Origin: Diacronema lutheri
Taxonomy: Eukaryota; Haptophyta; Pavlovophyceae; Pavlovales; Pavlovaceae
Direction: 5' to 3'
DNA: 64,000 nt
Assembly: GCA_019448385.1 (NCBI GenBank)
Contig: JAGTXO010000017.1
Coordinates: 62,001-126,000 of the forward strand
Below the pieces are notes generated by a model. It had not been told where the DNA came from. It did no database searches and worked only from the letters and a program-made list of their open reading frames with translations. A program made the position numbers and the translations under genes. This document shows, piece after piece, positions 45,365 through 61,122 of the stretch (position 1 is its first letter; each line of letters begins with the position of its first letter).

Positions 45365-47783
45365 GGGCAGGCCCTGCAGCTAGAGCAGCCAAGGAAGGTG
45401 GGTGAGAGGAGGGGAGCCCATGCAGCTAGAGCAGCCAAGGGGGGTCGGGGGGGGGGGGGGGAGGGGCATGACAGGGGAGAAAATGCGAGGGAGCACGCAA
45501 GGGAGGGCACGGTATCCACCGCGCCAAGAGGGAAGAGGGCATGCCAAACCCGCTCTGCACCCCGCGCGCTGCACCCACCTCCGCCGTTGTCGATGCACCC
45601 CCCGCCCAATTCGGGTTGTAACTCCGTCCACTGCCTAGTCCGAGTGTGCCGTACGGCAGGCCAGTCGGGCTCTCGAAAGCACGCAGCAGACGCACGCCGA
45701 GATCGACCGCAAGTCGCAAGAGCAGCGCGTCGCCGCCCGCGTCAACGCTCGCGCCGTCGCCCGCGTCGCCGCCCACGTCGCCGCCGCCCGCGGCCGCCTG
45801 CGCGCGCGTGTGCGCGGCGTCGCGCGCGCCCGGGCTCTCAGCCACCGACGCGCCGCCCGCTGCGCGCGAAGTTGGCAACGAGAGCGTGTACGCGCCAAGC
45901 AGCCCGCCAAGCACTCGAATCGTTGTTTCAAACACGTTCACATCCTCCTACGCAGGTTGGGGTTGGAGGGGTAGATTCGGCGGCGCGGCGCGCGCGCGAG
46001 AGCGCGCGCATTTGTGCGCGCAGCCGCGGGCGCGCAGCCGCAGCCAAAGCGAAACGGATGCGATCGCCCCCTGCCAATGCGCGCCACGCACGCGCGAGCT
46101 TGGGCGCGCAGCGCGCTCGCGCACCTGCGTGGAGAAGGCGAGGTGCCCGCTTAGCCACGCGCGCGCGCGCCGATAGCGCCGGCCGGGCAGCCGCGCGCCC
46201 GCCGCGGCCGCGCGGCTCTCGAGCGCCGCCTCCGCCGCCGCCTCCGCCGCCGCCGCCGCCGCCTCCGCCGCCGCCGCCGCCTCCGCCTCCGCCGCCGCCT
46301 CCGCCGCCGCCTCCGCCTCAGCCGCCGCCTCCGCCTCCGCCTCCGCCGCCCCGGCGTCCGCACCGCCGTCCGCACGTTGCGAGCGCTCGCCATCCGCCCA
46401 GCGCAGCTCGTCGCCGTCGAGCAGCGCGCCGTAGCCGGCACCGCCCTCGATAAGGAGCAGCGTGTCGAGTGCATCGACGAGCGTTACGCCCATTCCAAAA
46501 CCGGCGGCCTTGCACGCCGAGCCGCCGCCGCCATCGCCCTCGTCGGCGCCAACGCCAGCGCCGCGCGCCGCGCCAGCCACGACCGTGCTCGCGCCATCCG
46601 CGAGCGCCACCCGCGCACCCGACGCGCCGGCGCGGGCGGCAGCCGCGGCAGCGGCCACACCGGCCATACCCGCGGCCGGCGCCGCCCATGCCGCGCCGAA
46701 CGGCGCAAGCTCGTCGCAGCCGAACGCGTGCTGCTCGTAAGCGTCGTACGAATGAAAAAAGGCGGCCGCGATCGCGCGCTGCCGGACAAGGTCGGCGCGC
46801 GACGCGGCGACGACGGCCGCGGCGTCGAGCGCGCCCTCGGCCAAGAAAGTGTCCGCGCCGGGCTCGCCGCCGACGCGCGCCGCGGCCGGCGCCGGCCCGC
46901 GCGCGCCACGCCGCGCCGCGCGCGCCAGCCGTGCGCGCGGCGTCCACTCGAGCCCCTCGGCCGTGGGCGTGGCCCACTCGCCCGAGCCCTCCGCCGCCGC
47001 ACCGCTGCCAGCCGGCGCGCTGCGCGCGTCGCCCGGCTCGTCGCGCGCCGAGCCGCGCGCGCAGCCGCGCGCCAAGAAGAGCGGCCAGCGCGGACGCCAG
47101 CCGCGCCACACATCGTGGTGCGCGCGCTCGGACTGGTCGAGGCTGACGCCGCACGCTCGCCCACCCGAGCTCGCCGGGTCATCCTGACCGCCATCGCCGC
47201 GCCCGCGCTCCTCGTCGTCGCACCCGCGCCATGCCACGCACCCACGCGCGGCGCGCGCGCCCCTGTGCTCAGCGCTGCCGTGTCCGGCGCTGGCGCCACG
47301 GCCGGCGGCGCAGCCGAGGTTGGCGTCGCCGTCGGCGTCGTCGTCGACGCGAGTGGGCACGGCGCGTGTGAGCGCCTCGATCCGGCGCTCGTCGTCCTCC
47401 GCCGTCCGCGCGGCGAGGACAGCCGCGGCCGAGACGGCGCTCGCCAGCGCGGCACGGCCGGCGTCGGCGGCCGGCCTCGCTTCGTCAGCACCGCGCAAGC
47501 ACGCACCGGCTAGGCCGCCGTCGGCCGCGGCCGCATCAGAGCACTCGACCGCTCCTCGGCGCGTCTTGAATCCGAGCGTGCACGGGCCCTCGCCGAGCCG
47601 CGAGCCGGTTGCAGGGCCGTCGCCGCCAAGCGGCGGGGCAAGGCGAGGAGCGCGCGGCGGTGCGCGCCACTGGCCGGGCGCGAGGAGCACGGCGAGGAGG
47701 AGGAGCGCACAGACGGTGGTAAAAACGAATCGCCGGGCGAGGGAGGGAGGGCGGTAGGGTTGCCGCCCAGCAATCGCCGCCAT
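43592..47783 (-). CDS. GH47 class I alpha-1,2-mannosidase, type II membrane protein
   Basis: Exons 46125-47783, 45579-45947, 44864-45250, 44009-44550 and 43592-43868 join in phase to 1,077 aa. A short cytosolic tail is followed by one membrane span (residues about 18-37, RFVFTTVCALLLLAVLLAPG), as in ER/Golgi mannosidases. The GH47 domain begins near residue 340 (HSYDAYEQHAFGCDEL). It includes GFGMGVTLVDALDTLLLIEG, VNVFETTIRVLGGLLGAY, TAEVGTLQLEFAALSRL, RADSVYEYFVKGWLL, LLRPEVAESLFVLHRLT and the Ca2+-binding end FNTEAHPL. Catalytic acids in FETTIR, ADSVYEY and RPE are present. It trims mannose from N-glycans in the ER/Golgi; EDEM-type proteins are the alternative. It is far longer than the usual 600-700 aa because of a 300-residue stem and an Ala/Glu repeat near 475-525. 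Confidence 0.92.
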
Positions 47784-47828
47784 CGCATACGATGGTTGCG
47801 TTGAGGCCGGCGACGGGGTGATTACATA

Positions 47829-47966
47829 GTTGATAAATATACTAACGACGCTTCCGAGTTGATAAATATACTAACGACGCTTACAGGCGGGTCAGCAGGA
47901 GGGGCGCGCACGGGGCCGAGGCTGGACAAACGGAGCGAGCGAAAGGGCGCACGCAACATCAGGCCG
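47829..47966 (+). repeat. 29-bp AT-rich unit (two tandem copies) plus shared 65-bp block
   Basis: Two tandem 29-bp units lie at 47829-47857 and 47858-47886. Both start GTTGATAAATATACTAACGA; the second ends CGCTTACAG. A block at 47902-47966 begins GGGCGCGCACGGGGCCGAGG and ends CAACATCAGGCCGA. The same unit and block recur together at 48221-48323. Confidence 0.92.
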
Positions 47967-48220
47967 AAATCAGGGCGTCGACCCTGGCACGCCGGCAGCG
48001 GGAACGGCCGGGACGGCAAGGACGTGGCAGGACGCGTCATGGGCGGACACCCACACACGCCTAGCCACCCCTCGCCGGCCCCCGCCGGCCGCCGCCGCCG
48101 TCGCCGCGCCGGAAGCAGAGGCCGTCCACACCGCCGCAGGCGTCCACATCCGCCTGGACGCCGTGAGCCGCGTGGCGGTGCGGCGGCGCCTGTCCGCGCG
48201 CCATCTGCGTTGCCATCTGA

Positions 48221-48323
48221 GTTGATAAATATACTAACGACGCTTACAGGCGTCTAGGGGCGCGCACGGGGCCGAGGCTGGACAGACGCAGCGAGCGAAA
48301 GGGCGCACGCAACATCAGGCCGA
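48221..48323 (+). repeat. second copy of the 29-bp unit and 65-bp block
   Basis: The unit at 48221-48249 is identical to 47858-47886. The block at 48258-48323 matches 47902-47966 except for a few substitutions (GACAGACGCAG for GACAAACGGAG). The spacer between unit and block is shorter here, so this is a 360-bp-distant direct repeat, not a simple tandem. Confidence 0.92.
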
Positions 48324-48728
48324 TATACTGTGGCATCAATAGCAAAATCATGAGTTTATGACGACGTACAAACTACAGTCAAACGAAGTGCAAACACCTT
48401 CATCCGGTCTGAATGATGACGCGGGTCATGCCGCGCTGCGGCGGTGCGCCGCGCGGCGCGCAGCACGACGCTCGCCGACGGAGCCGCTGACGTTGTGGAT
48501 GCGCGACTAACACCGCGCCCACGTTGTCGAGGAGGCCGAGTCAGAAAGGGCGTGAAGACCGCCGCCGAAGAGCCGCGGCTTGGTCGCGGCTTGGTCGCGG
48601 TCTCGCAGAGCTGAAATGAACGGAAGCGGCGTGCGTCGCACGGAGGGCGACGTTGGGCGCGCGCCCAGCGCGCCTCGTGCAGATGCGCACGCACGGCCTT
48701 GGTCGGCGCACGATTGTCGCGCGGGGCT

Positions 48729-51700
48729 TCAGCGTGCGCGCGCCGCGGCCCCAGCGCGCGCGTTGGCCGCGCGTGTCGCGCGCGGCACCGACTCGCCGAC
48801 GAGGCGCGCGGCGCGCCCGCCGTTGGGCGGCTGCAGCCGCCCGCCGCGCTGCTGCAGCATGCTCTCGGCGATGACGGCAGAGACGCCGCGCGCGAGCGCG
48901 TCAGTCAGGAGCAACGCGAGGCGGTGGTCGAGCTGAAGCACGCGCTCCGCCGACGGCCCGTGCGCGAGCAGCGGCGCGCCGTCGCCGGCCGCAGCGCCGT
49001 CGTCGCGCGCCACGCCCGCGCTGGCGGCGCGCTCCGGCGCGGCGGGCGCGGCGCACGGCGCGATGGACCGGTCGGCGAAGCTGAAGCTTGGCGCATCGAG
49101 GTGCTGCGAGAGCCGGTGCGACGCGCTCGGTCGAGGCGTCGCGGTGCTCGTGCGCGACGCCGCGATGCTGATACGCGGCGCCGCCATGCTCGAGCGCGTC
49201 GCAGCGGTGCTGGTGCGCGACGCCGCCGTGCTGGCGCGCGGCGCCGCGATGCTCGTGCGCGACGCCGCCGTGCTGGCGCGCGGCCCAATGGCCGCGCCGT
49301 CGCCGTCGCCGCCGTCGGCCGCCGCGTGCGCGTGCGCCGACTCGCGCGCCGCCGACCGGCGCACGCGCCGCGCGCGCTCGGCGGCGGCGGCGGCGGCGAT
49401 CGGCGCGGCGCTGTCGAGCTGGCGCACGACGAGCTCGAGCGTCACGCCCACCGCGTCACCGCTCGCGCGCGTGACGCTCGCGCCCGCGAGCGCGCCGAAC
49501 GCGCGCGCGTACGCGTCGGGCGAGAAGGAGACGGCGTGCAGCTCGGGCGCGGTGAGCGCGAGGTCGAGGGGCAGGCCGTGCTGGTCGCAGAGGAGGAGCT
49601 GGTAGAGGCAATCGAGGCGCGCGAGCGGCATCGGCCGGAGCACCGACTCGAGCGCGAGCACGACCGTGCGCGCCGAGCGCGGCACCGCGCGCGGCTGCAC
49701 GCGCCGGCCGGGCGCACGCACGCACGCAAAGTCGATCCAAAAGTAGTGAGGCGGCCGCTCGTGCTCCGTGCCGTCGGCCGCGCTCGGCTTGGGGTTGGCC
49801 GCGCTCCAGCCGGCGAGCAGGCCGAGTAGCGCGTCGAAAGAGCCATCAGACTCGTGCACGACCACCACGCTCGCCGCGCCCACCGCCGCGCGCCCGTCGG
49901 TCGTGCTCGCCTTGCGGTAGACGCGCGCGAGCGAGCCAACGGCCGGATCGCCAAGCGACCCGCACAGCTCCGCGGCCGCGCGACCGACAGTGGCGGACGA
50001 GACGCCTTCGCCCAGATGGCCGACGGAGCGCGCGATCTCACGGAGCAGCGCGAGCGACACGCCCAGGTCCTCCTCCGCCATCTCGCCGCCGCCGCCGCCG
50101 GCGGCGGACGCGCCGTCTGCGCCGTCCGCGTCGGACGCGCGCGGGTGGACGGACATCAAGAGCGGGCTGGTCGCGAGCTTGACGAGCGCGAGCGCGGCGG
50201 CGCCGAGCGCAGCGCACGCGCGCCACAGCGGCCCGCGCCGCGGCCGCGTGCCCACGCTCGGCACAAAGCTGCCGGCGATGGTGAGCGTGATGACGTTGCG
50301 CAGCGCCTGCGTGCTGCCCACGAGGAGCATGAAGCGGTGCGGCTCGACCGCCGCCCATGAGAGGAAGACGCTCAGTGTAACGGCTGCGGCGCCGAAGACG
50401 ATGGCGCGGCGGAGGCGCGTGCACAGCCGCGCGAAGACGCCACCGGGCAGCCAGCTCTCGTGCTGCCGCACCTGGCGCTCGTGGAACGTGCCGAGCGCGA
50501 GCACGGCCGACGGGTATACGACCGGGTAGAGCACCAGCTTGATCGCGATCCACGTGGGCGAGACGGCGACAAAGTCGATCGCGACGAGCGAGCCGATGAG
50601 GATCGCGCTGAACGCGCCGACGCCGAGCGCGTGCGCCCAGCTCGTCGCGCGCGCCGTCGCCATCCCGCGCTGGTGCGCCGCCTGCATGAAGTAGGTGAGG
50701 AAGATCGCCCATGAGACGGGCGCTAGCGCGTCCGGCAGGCAGATCGTGAGCAGGTGGCCCCACGGGAAGGCGAAGAGGCCGCGCGAGGCGGCGGGGTCGA
50801 CGAATGCCGCCGCGCGCATCGTCGTGCTCGCCAGCTCGACGACGAGCACGGCGATCGGCAGGCTGAACGCGCCGAGGCGCGCGCCGCCCGTGAGCACAAA
50901 CGCGAGCAGCTGGCTAAGCACGAATTCGGCCGTCGCGAGCGTGTACGCGCCGAGCAGCAGCTGCCACGCAGCCCAGACGGGCGAGCTCCACACGCGCGCG
51001 AACGCTGACATGTCGGGCCGCGCGCGCGCGCGCATCGGCACGCGCGCGCGCGCGAGGCTCACGAGCGGCGCGGCGGCGAGCGACGTGATGTCGGCGGCCG
51101 GCACGCCGTCGTACACGCGCGGCTCGCCAAGCGTCCAGTAGTTGGCGCGGCGGCCGGGCTCGGGGCGCAGGAAGACCTCGGTCTTGTCCCACACGAGCAG
51201 CGCCGCGCCACCGGCCGCCTCGACCGCGCGCTGCGGCGCCGGGCGGCGCACGCGGCCGATGGCGAGGGACAGCGGCACCCGAGTGAGCATGCGGCGCGCT
51301 CTCGCGCGCGCGCGCGCCGGGGGTGGGGAAGGGGGGAGAGTCGGGGCGCGCGCACCGCGTGCGAGAGGTACGAGCAGGTGCGGTAGCGCGGGCTCTCGAT
51401 GATGACGAGCGCGCCCGTCAGGTTGGCCGCGCCGGCGTACCTTGGCGGGCACGCGCGGTACGTGAACGACTCGTCCGGGTACGACCATTCCTCGTGCGTC
51501 GTGTAGACGAGTGGGCCCTCGACGTCGAAGGCGCGTGTGGTGAAGGCGTAGGGCGCGCACGTCAGCCGTTCGCCGACGCCCGCCACGTCGAACGCTCCCG
51601 CCGTCACAGTCAGCCGGCCGGCAACCGGCTGACGAGCGACGAGCAGGAGCGCGACGACGTTCGCCGCTCGCAGCATTCTGCAGAGAAAGCCGAGGATTGC

Positions 51701-51748
51701 GAGCCGCGTCACTGGCTCACGAGGCTCGAGACCGTTTGACGCGCTCAT
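48729..51748 (-). CDS. PA-domain, seven-TM, TIR-like-tail membrane protein
   Basis: Exons 51356-51748 and 48729-51230 join in phase to 964 aa. A signal peptide (MLRAANVVALLLVARQ, residues 25-40) precedes a protease-associated (PA) domain. GALVIIESPRYRTCSYLSHA is split by the intron from RAVEAAGGAALLVWDKTEV, and only splicing completes the PA pattern. Seven hydrophobic segments follow between residues about 205 and 445, including AILIGSLVAIDFVAV and FMLLVGSTQALRNVITLTI. The cytosolic half contains VVVVHESDGSFDALLGLL, YFWIDFACV and RSARTVVLALESVLRPMPL. This arrangement resembles the YFW-D / R-WCL domain (TIR-like) common in algal and oomycete proteins (recalled, not searched). The tail has a degenerate Ser/Thr/Arg/Ala repeat (SRTSTAA...). 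The layout suggests a receptor or channel; that is inference. Confidence 0.7.
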
Positions 51749-51822
51749 TTTATTGGATCACGCCCGGCGTTAAAAGTTGGATAGCGTTAAGCCGCAGTAT
51801 TGAAACGGGTAAATGTATGATA

Positions 51823-52423
51823 ATGAAGATTGACGAAGTGTCGCCCCCAGCGGTCAACCCCTCGCGCCCTCGCCGCTCAGTGGCTTTTGTCGTCGCGCGG
51901 CTCCTGCCAGCGCTGCCGGCCGGGCGCGTCGGCGGCGAGGCTGCGCGGCCGCTTGCCCGACGCAGCGACGCGCTGCGCAGCCAGCCGCTTCTGCTCCCCT
52001 TCGCGACTGAGCTGGGCCAACGGTCAGTCGAGCGCCACAAGCAATCCTCGGGAGCCGGTGGCCCAACCCAACCCAACGATCTTCGTCGCCACCCTTCGCG
52101 CGTTTTCCGTTCGCGCCCAAGCAGACAATGAGACCACAATCTCGGTGCTGCTCGGCGCGATGATGGGCCTCAGCGGCTCGGTGGCGATCGTGCTCTACGT
52201 GCGCGCGCGACGTCGCGAGGTGCAGCACGGGCGCGTGGCGACGCCGCGCATCATCCAGCGCCAGCTCGAGCTGCAGCTGCCGTGGGGCCGGCCGGACGAG
52301 GCATCCGTCGCCTCGCGTGCCGAAACGCCGGGCGTCGAGGCCGCGTCGCGCTCGGTGCGCGACGCGGCGCCCGAGCCGGACCCGGACGAGGGCTACGTGC
52401 GCGTGGCGAGCGCGGCGTTCTGA
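51823..52423 (+). CDS. small one-TM protein (exon structure uncertain)
   Basis: The confident part is the final exon from about 52129, after a CAAGCAG acceptor, to the stop at 52421-52423. It encodes NETTISVLLGAMMGLSGSV, a membrane span ending in VLYVRARRRE, and a cytosolic tail with DPDEGYVRVASAAF. A YVRV-type tail and a basic stop-transfer signal suggest a type I protein. ATG 51823 (MKIDEVSPP) opens a different frame, so an intron or another start is needed upstream, and its boundary is not resolved. No family is recognised. The gene would be divergent from the PA/7TM gene across a 74-bp AT-rich spacer (51749-51822). Confidence 0.5.
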
Positions 52424-52533
52424 GGCGCGCACGACGTCGCCCAGCCAGAGCAGCCCGGGGCGGGGCGAGTCCGGCTGCGCGGAGGTCCGGCTCGAGCGGG
52501 CGGGCGCCATGCTCTGAGGCGTCGCCGCTTTCT

Positions 52534-52825
52534 AAAAGGGTGTAGGGTGTAGGGTGTAGGATGCAAAACAAGCCCTCCCCACATTTGGGCCCGACGTCAT
52601 TCCTTCTTCGAAGCCGTGACGTTACTCACATACGAGTACTTTTACTTAGTGTAGGATGTATCTATTCTCTAAGTATTTGCATAGTGTAGGGTGTAGGATA
52701 AGTACGGTTACGAAAGTCCTACAGGGAGTGAAGGAATGACGCTGTGACGAAAGAAGGAATGACGTCGGGCCCAGATGTGGGGAGGGCTTGTTTTGCATCC
52801 TACACCCTACACCCTACACCCTTTT
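52534..52825. mobile_element. TIR element copy 1 (MITE-like), 292 bp
   Basis: The element starts AAAAGGGTGTAGGGTGTAGG and ends with the reverse complement. Terminal inverted repeats run about 72 bp to GACGTCATTCCTTCTT and include three GGGTGTA heptamers. The interior is AT-rich, without an ORF. No transposase is encoded, as in a MITE. Flanking bases on both sides (GCCGCTTTCT and its inverse GAAAAGCGGC) extend the inverted symmetry outward to about 52507 and 52852. Confidence 0.88.
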
Positions 52826-53084
52826 GAAAAGCGGCGGCGCCTCAGAGCATGGCGGCTCGACAGCATGGCGCCTATACAGCATGGCGTCGTCCAGCGTCAC
52901 GCCGCGTCGTGGTCCTGCCGCTCCTCCGTGGCGCACGGATGGCGCTCCTCCGTGACGCAGCCGAACGACGTCGCGGCGTCACGGCCCGGGCGCAGTCGCC
53001 ATCCTGGACGCCACGCTGGACGACGCCATGCTGTCGAGGCGCCATGCTGTCGAGCCGCCATGCTCCGAGGCGCCGCCGCTTTCT
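52826..53084. other. palindromic spacer between the two TIR elements
   Basis: The left end, GCGGCGGCGCCTCAGAGCAT then GGCGGCTCGACAGCATGGCG, is nearly the reverse complement of the right end (CGCCATGCTGTCGAGCCGCC then ATGCTCCGAGGCGCCGCCGC). The spacer is therefore itself an inverted repeat of about 50-bp arms with a GC-rich centre. No gene is seen. Confidence 0.85.
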
Positions 53085-53377
53085 AAAAGGGTGTAGGGTG
53101 TAGGGTGTAGGATGCAAAACAAGCCCTCCCCACATTTGGGCCCGACGTCATTCCTTCTTTCGTCACAGCGTCATTCCTTCTCCCTCCTATGGGACTTTCA
53201 TAACCGTACTTATCCTACACCCTACACTATGCAAATACCTAGAGAATAGATACATCCTACACTACGTAAAGGTACTCGTATGTGAGTAACGTCACGGCTT
53301 CGAAGAAGGAATGACGTCGGGCCCAAATGTGGGGAGGGCTTGTTTTGCATCCTACACCCTACACCCTACACCCTTTT
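53085..53377. mobile_element. TIR element copy 2, inverted relative to copy 1
   Basis: The same terminal repeats are present (AAAAGGGTGTAGGGTGTAGG inward), 293 bp long. The asymmetric interior is reversed compared with copy 1: TCATACGAGTAC-type sequence is near the left in copy 1 and near the right here. The copies differ by scattered substitutions and small indels, so neither is a recent perfect duplicate. Confidence 0.88.
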
Positions 53378-53805
53378 AGAAAGCGGCGACGAAGGTGGGA
53401 GGATGCCACCCGTATGCGCGCGTTTGAACGTGCGCGGACGGCCGTTGGCTTCGCGCCCTTTCGTCCACGGTTTGCGCGCCAACGGACCAGTCCTCCGCGG
53501 GCGCCGCGCATCGTCTCAGGGGCGGTCGGTGTGGTACGCCGCGCGCATCGTCAGCGCCGCGGCGTCGAGCTCGGCGAGCGAGGGCGCGTACGTGACGCCG
53601 CTCAGCACCTCGTCCGCGCCCGCCCTCGTCGCGCTCGCCGCCTCCGCAGTGCGCGCAGGCGGCTTCGTGACGGCACGCGAGGCCACGCCGCGCGCCGCAG
53701 GTGCCTTCGCGCGCTGCATCGTCTGTCTGCCGGTCCGACGCGCTCTGCTCTGAACGAACGGACGGCACGCCCGACGAGATCTCGTCGCGTGCACGCTCGC
53801 ACAGC

Positions 53806-54640
53806 ATGTACCCCCAGAACGTCTCCGAGCTGCTGCCCGACGAGATCTTCGGCGACGAGCTGCTCGTCGACCGGCACTACCGCGTGCGCATCCTTCAGCG
53901 CGTCGCCCGCCGCCGCGATGCGGCCGAGGCCAACTTTTGGCTCGACGGCGGGCCCGCCGACTCGGTCGTCGGCGCGTGCATGTGCGGCCGAATCTACGCG
54001 CTCAAGTGCATGGGCCGGCTCGTCCGCGGCGCCCGGATCCTCGCGCTGCTGCTTAAAAATGTGGCGCTCGCCACGTGCCGCGCACACCTCATGGGCCACA
54101 TGCTCCAGCGCATCGTCGGCGACAGCGGCGTCGCGCGGCTGCTGCAGCTGGTTGCAGCTCGTTCGCGAGGATCACGACACGCTCAACGCCGAGCACCAGG
54201 CCTTGGAAGCACAGCATGACACCGGCCAAGTCATGCGACGGCATGTGCGCGCGCGCCGACGCGCTCTCCAAGGACCTCGCACGGGCGCACGAGCACGCTC
54301 ACAAGCTCGATGGCTATCTGGTGTGGTGCAGCGAGCGCCTCGGTGAGAGTGACTCTTTCAACGGAGCGCTCGAGAACCTGAACACGCGGTGCAGCATGAG
54401 ATGTGCTGGCTCCACGCCGAGATGTCGTCGCTCGTTGCGAGTTCGCCCGAGGCTTACGCGAACGACAGCGAGGCCACCGACTTCAAGGACCACGGCGTGT
54501 GCGTCGAGTTCGATGTCTTCAACCGCGACGGGGTCGAGGGCGCGCCCGTGCCCGCGACCGCGCCCACGAAGGCAGAGCCGGGCATCGAGTCCGAGTGCAT
54601 CGCGCCCGCACAGGCAGAGCCGGGCAGCGAGTCCGAAGCG
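53806..54640 (+). pseudogene. frameshifted unknown gene
   Basis: A clean frame opens at ATG 53806 (MYPQNVSELLPDEIFGDELL) and encodes about 115 residues ending GVARLLQLV. At 54144-54163 a 10-bp tandem duplication (GCAGCTGGTT, GCAGCTCGTT) shifts the frame, and plausible sequence continues in the next frame (VREDHDTLNAEHQALEA). A second shift near 54225 leads to DGMCARADALSKDLARAHEH, and a third near 54385 to HEMCWLHAEMSSLVASSPEA. No GT-AG pair explains these jumps. The product would be helical and charged, probably coiled-coil in its second half. The family is unknown. Sequencing error is an alternative for the single-base shifts, but less so for the tandem duplication. It lies next to the TIR elements. 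Confidence 0.6.
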
Positions 54641-55411
54641 TCGCGCCCGCGCCCGCGCCCGCGCCGGCAGAGCCGCGCACCGAGCCCAAGTGAGCCAACG
54701 TGCCGCCGAACTCGCCCAAGCTCTCGTCGGTCGACAGTCAGGCCACCGAGTACAAGACCTCCTACGCGAACTCACGTGCTCGCCACCTGCAACGCCTCGA
54801 GTTTACGCACGCGTTCGAGTCTGTGCAGGCCGAGGTCGCTTAGCCAAAGCGCGCCAAGGTTCCGGCCACCGGCGCATCCAGCCGCTGGCTGCGCAACACG
54901 GCGGTGCGCAACACCCGCAGCTCGGCCAACGGCAAGTAGCGCGCCGGCGCAGCGCACGGTATGCCGCGGCGAGCTCAGTCGCGAAGAGTGTCCGACTGGC
55001 CGCGCCCTCCACGGGGTGCACGCGCACTCGGCGCGGTCCGGTCAGTCAGGGGGCCTCAGCTTGCGCGATGCCAGTTGCGAGCCCCCCCGGAATCCGCCAT
55101 TCTATTCTACTAGGCGTAAATCACCCAAGCCCTTCCGGTCGCCCGCATTCCGGGGTCGGACCCTCCGTCGGCCCGGCTCGGGCCCTCCGTCCGCCGCGCC
55201 CGCTCGACCCCGAATTCTACTCCAAATCGGCCGGTCAGGAGGGTGTCTCGGTCCTAGGCTCGTCATAAGCCTCGCCCCGACCCCTACCCTTGATTGTACG
55301 ACCCGGGTCGTACTCTCAGCCTTACACTGGCCGGACCAGCCCGGACCGCGCCGTATATAGAGCCAGGGTTGCGATCATGTATGGGGCGCACAGGCGCCCT
55401 ACATATGACGT
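54641..55411. other. gene-poor spacer, lower GC, with perfect 18-bp palindrome
   Basis: No supported gene occurs between the gene remnant and the Ca2+ pump stop. Base composition is more mixed than the surroundings at 55080-55430. A perfect 18-bp palindrome, GTACGACCCGGGTCGTAC, lies at 55296-55313, and a TATATA motif at 55354-55359. Neither is next to a recognised start. Confidence 0.55.
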
Positions 55412-61035
<5,624 letters not shown>

Positions 61036-61122
61036 GGCTGGTTGGTCGGGTTGGGCCACGATTTTGGAAAGCGGCGGCGAATCAACTCGGGAGTCGAGGG
61101 GGGACACATCGCGTCCACCGCC
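61036..61122. promoter_or_regulatory. 87-bp divergent promoter, Ca2+ pump / lipoyl synthase
   Basis: Only 87 bp separate the two ATGs. The alternative pump ATG at 61107 would leave just 15 bp, which argues for the start at 61035. A shared core promoter is implied by position; no motif was recognised. Confidence 0.45.

Larger units (their letters stand above)
47784..48728. other. intergenic spacer with AT-rich repeated blocks
   Basis: This 945-bp spacer on the 5' side of GH47 contains no convincing gene. It holds a tandem pair and a distant third copy of a 29-bp AT-rich unit, each of the last two followed by a shared GC-rich block. The stretch 48320-48420 is unusually AT-rich for the window. 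The region must include the GH47 promoter. Confidence 0.6.

Noticed and set aside
47859-48257. 132-codon ORF with LINILTTLTG at both ends
   Set aside because: The matching ends are the two copies of the 29-bp repeat. The middle has no recognisable domain and composition is that of spacer.
52538-52560. Telomere repeat or chromosome end
   Set aside because: GGGTGTA occurs only three times per terminus inside a short inverted-repeat element, with genes on both sides.
54386-55360. 324-codon ORF to 55360
   Set aside because: Only the first 85 codons look protein-like (part of the frameshifted remnant). The rest is Pro/Arg/Ser-rich read-through.
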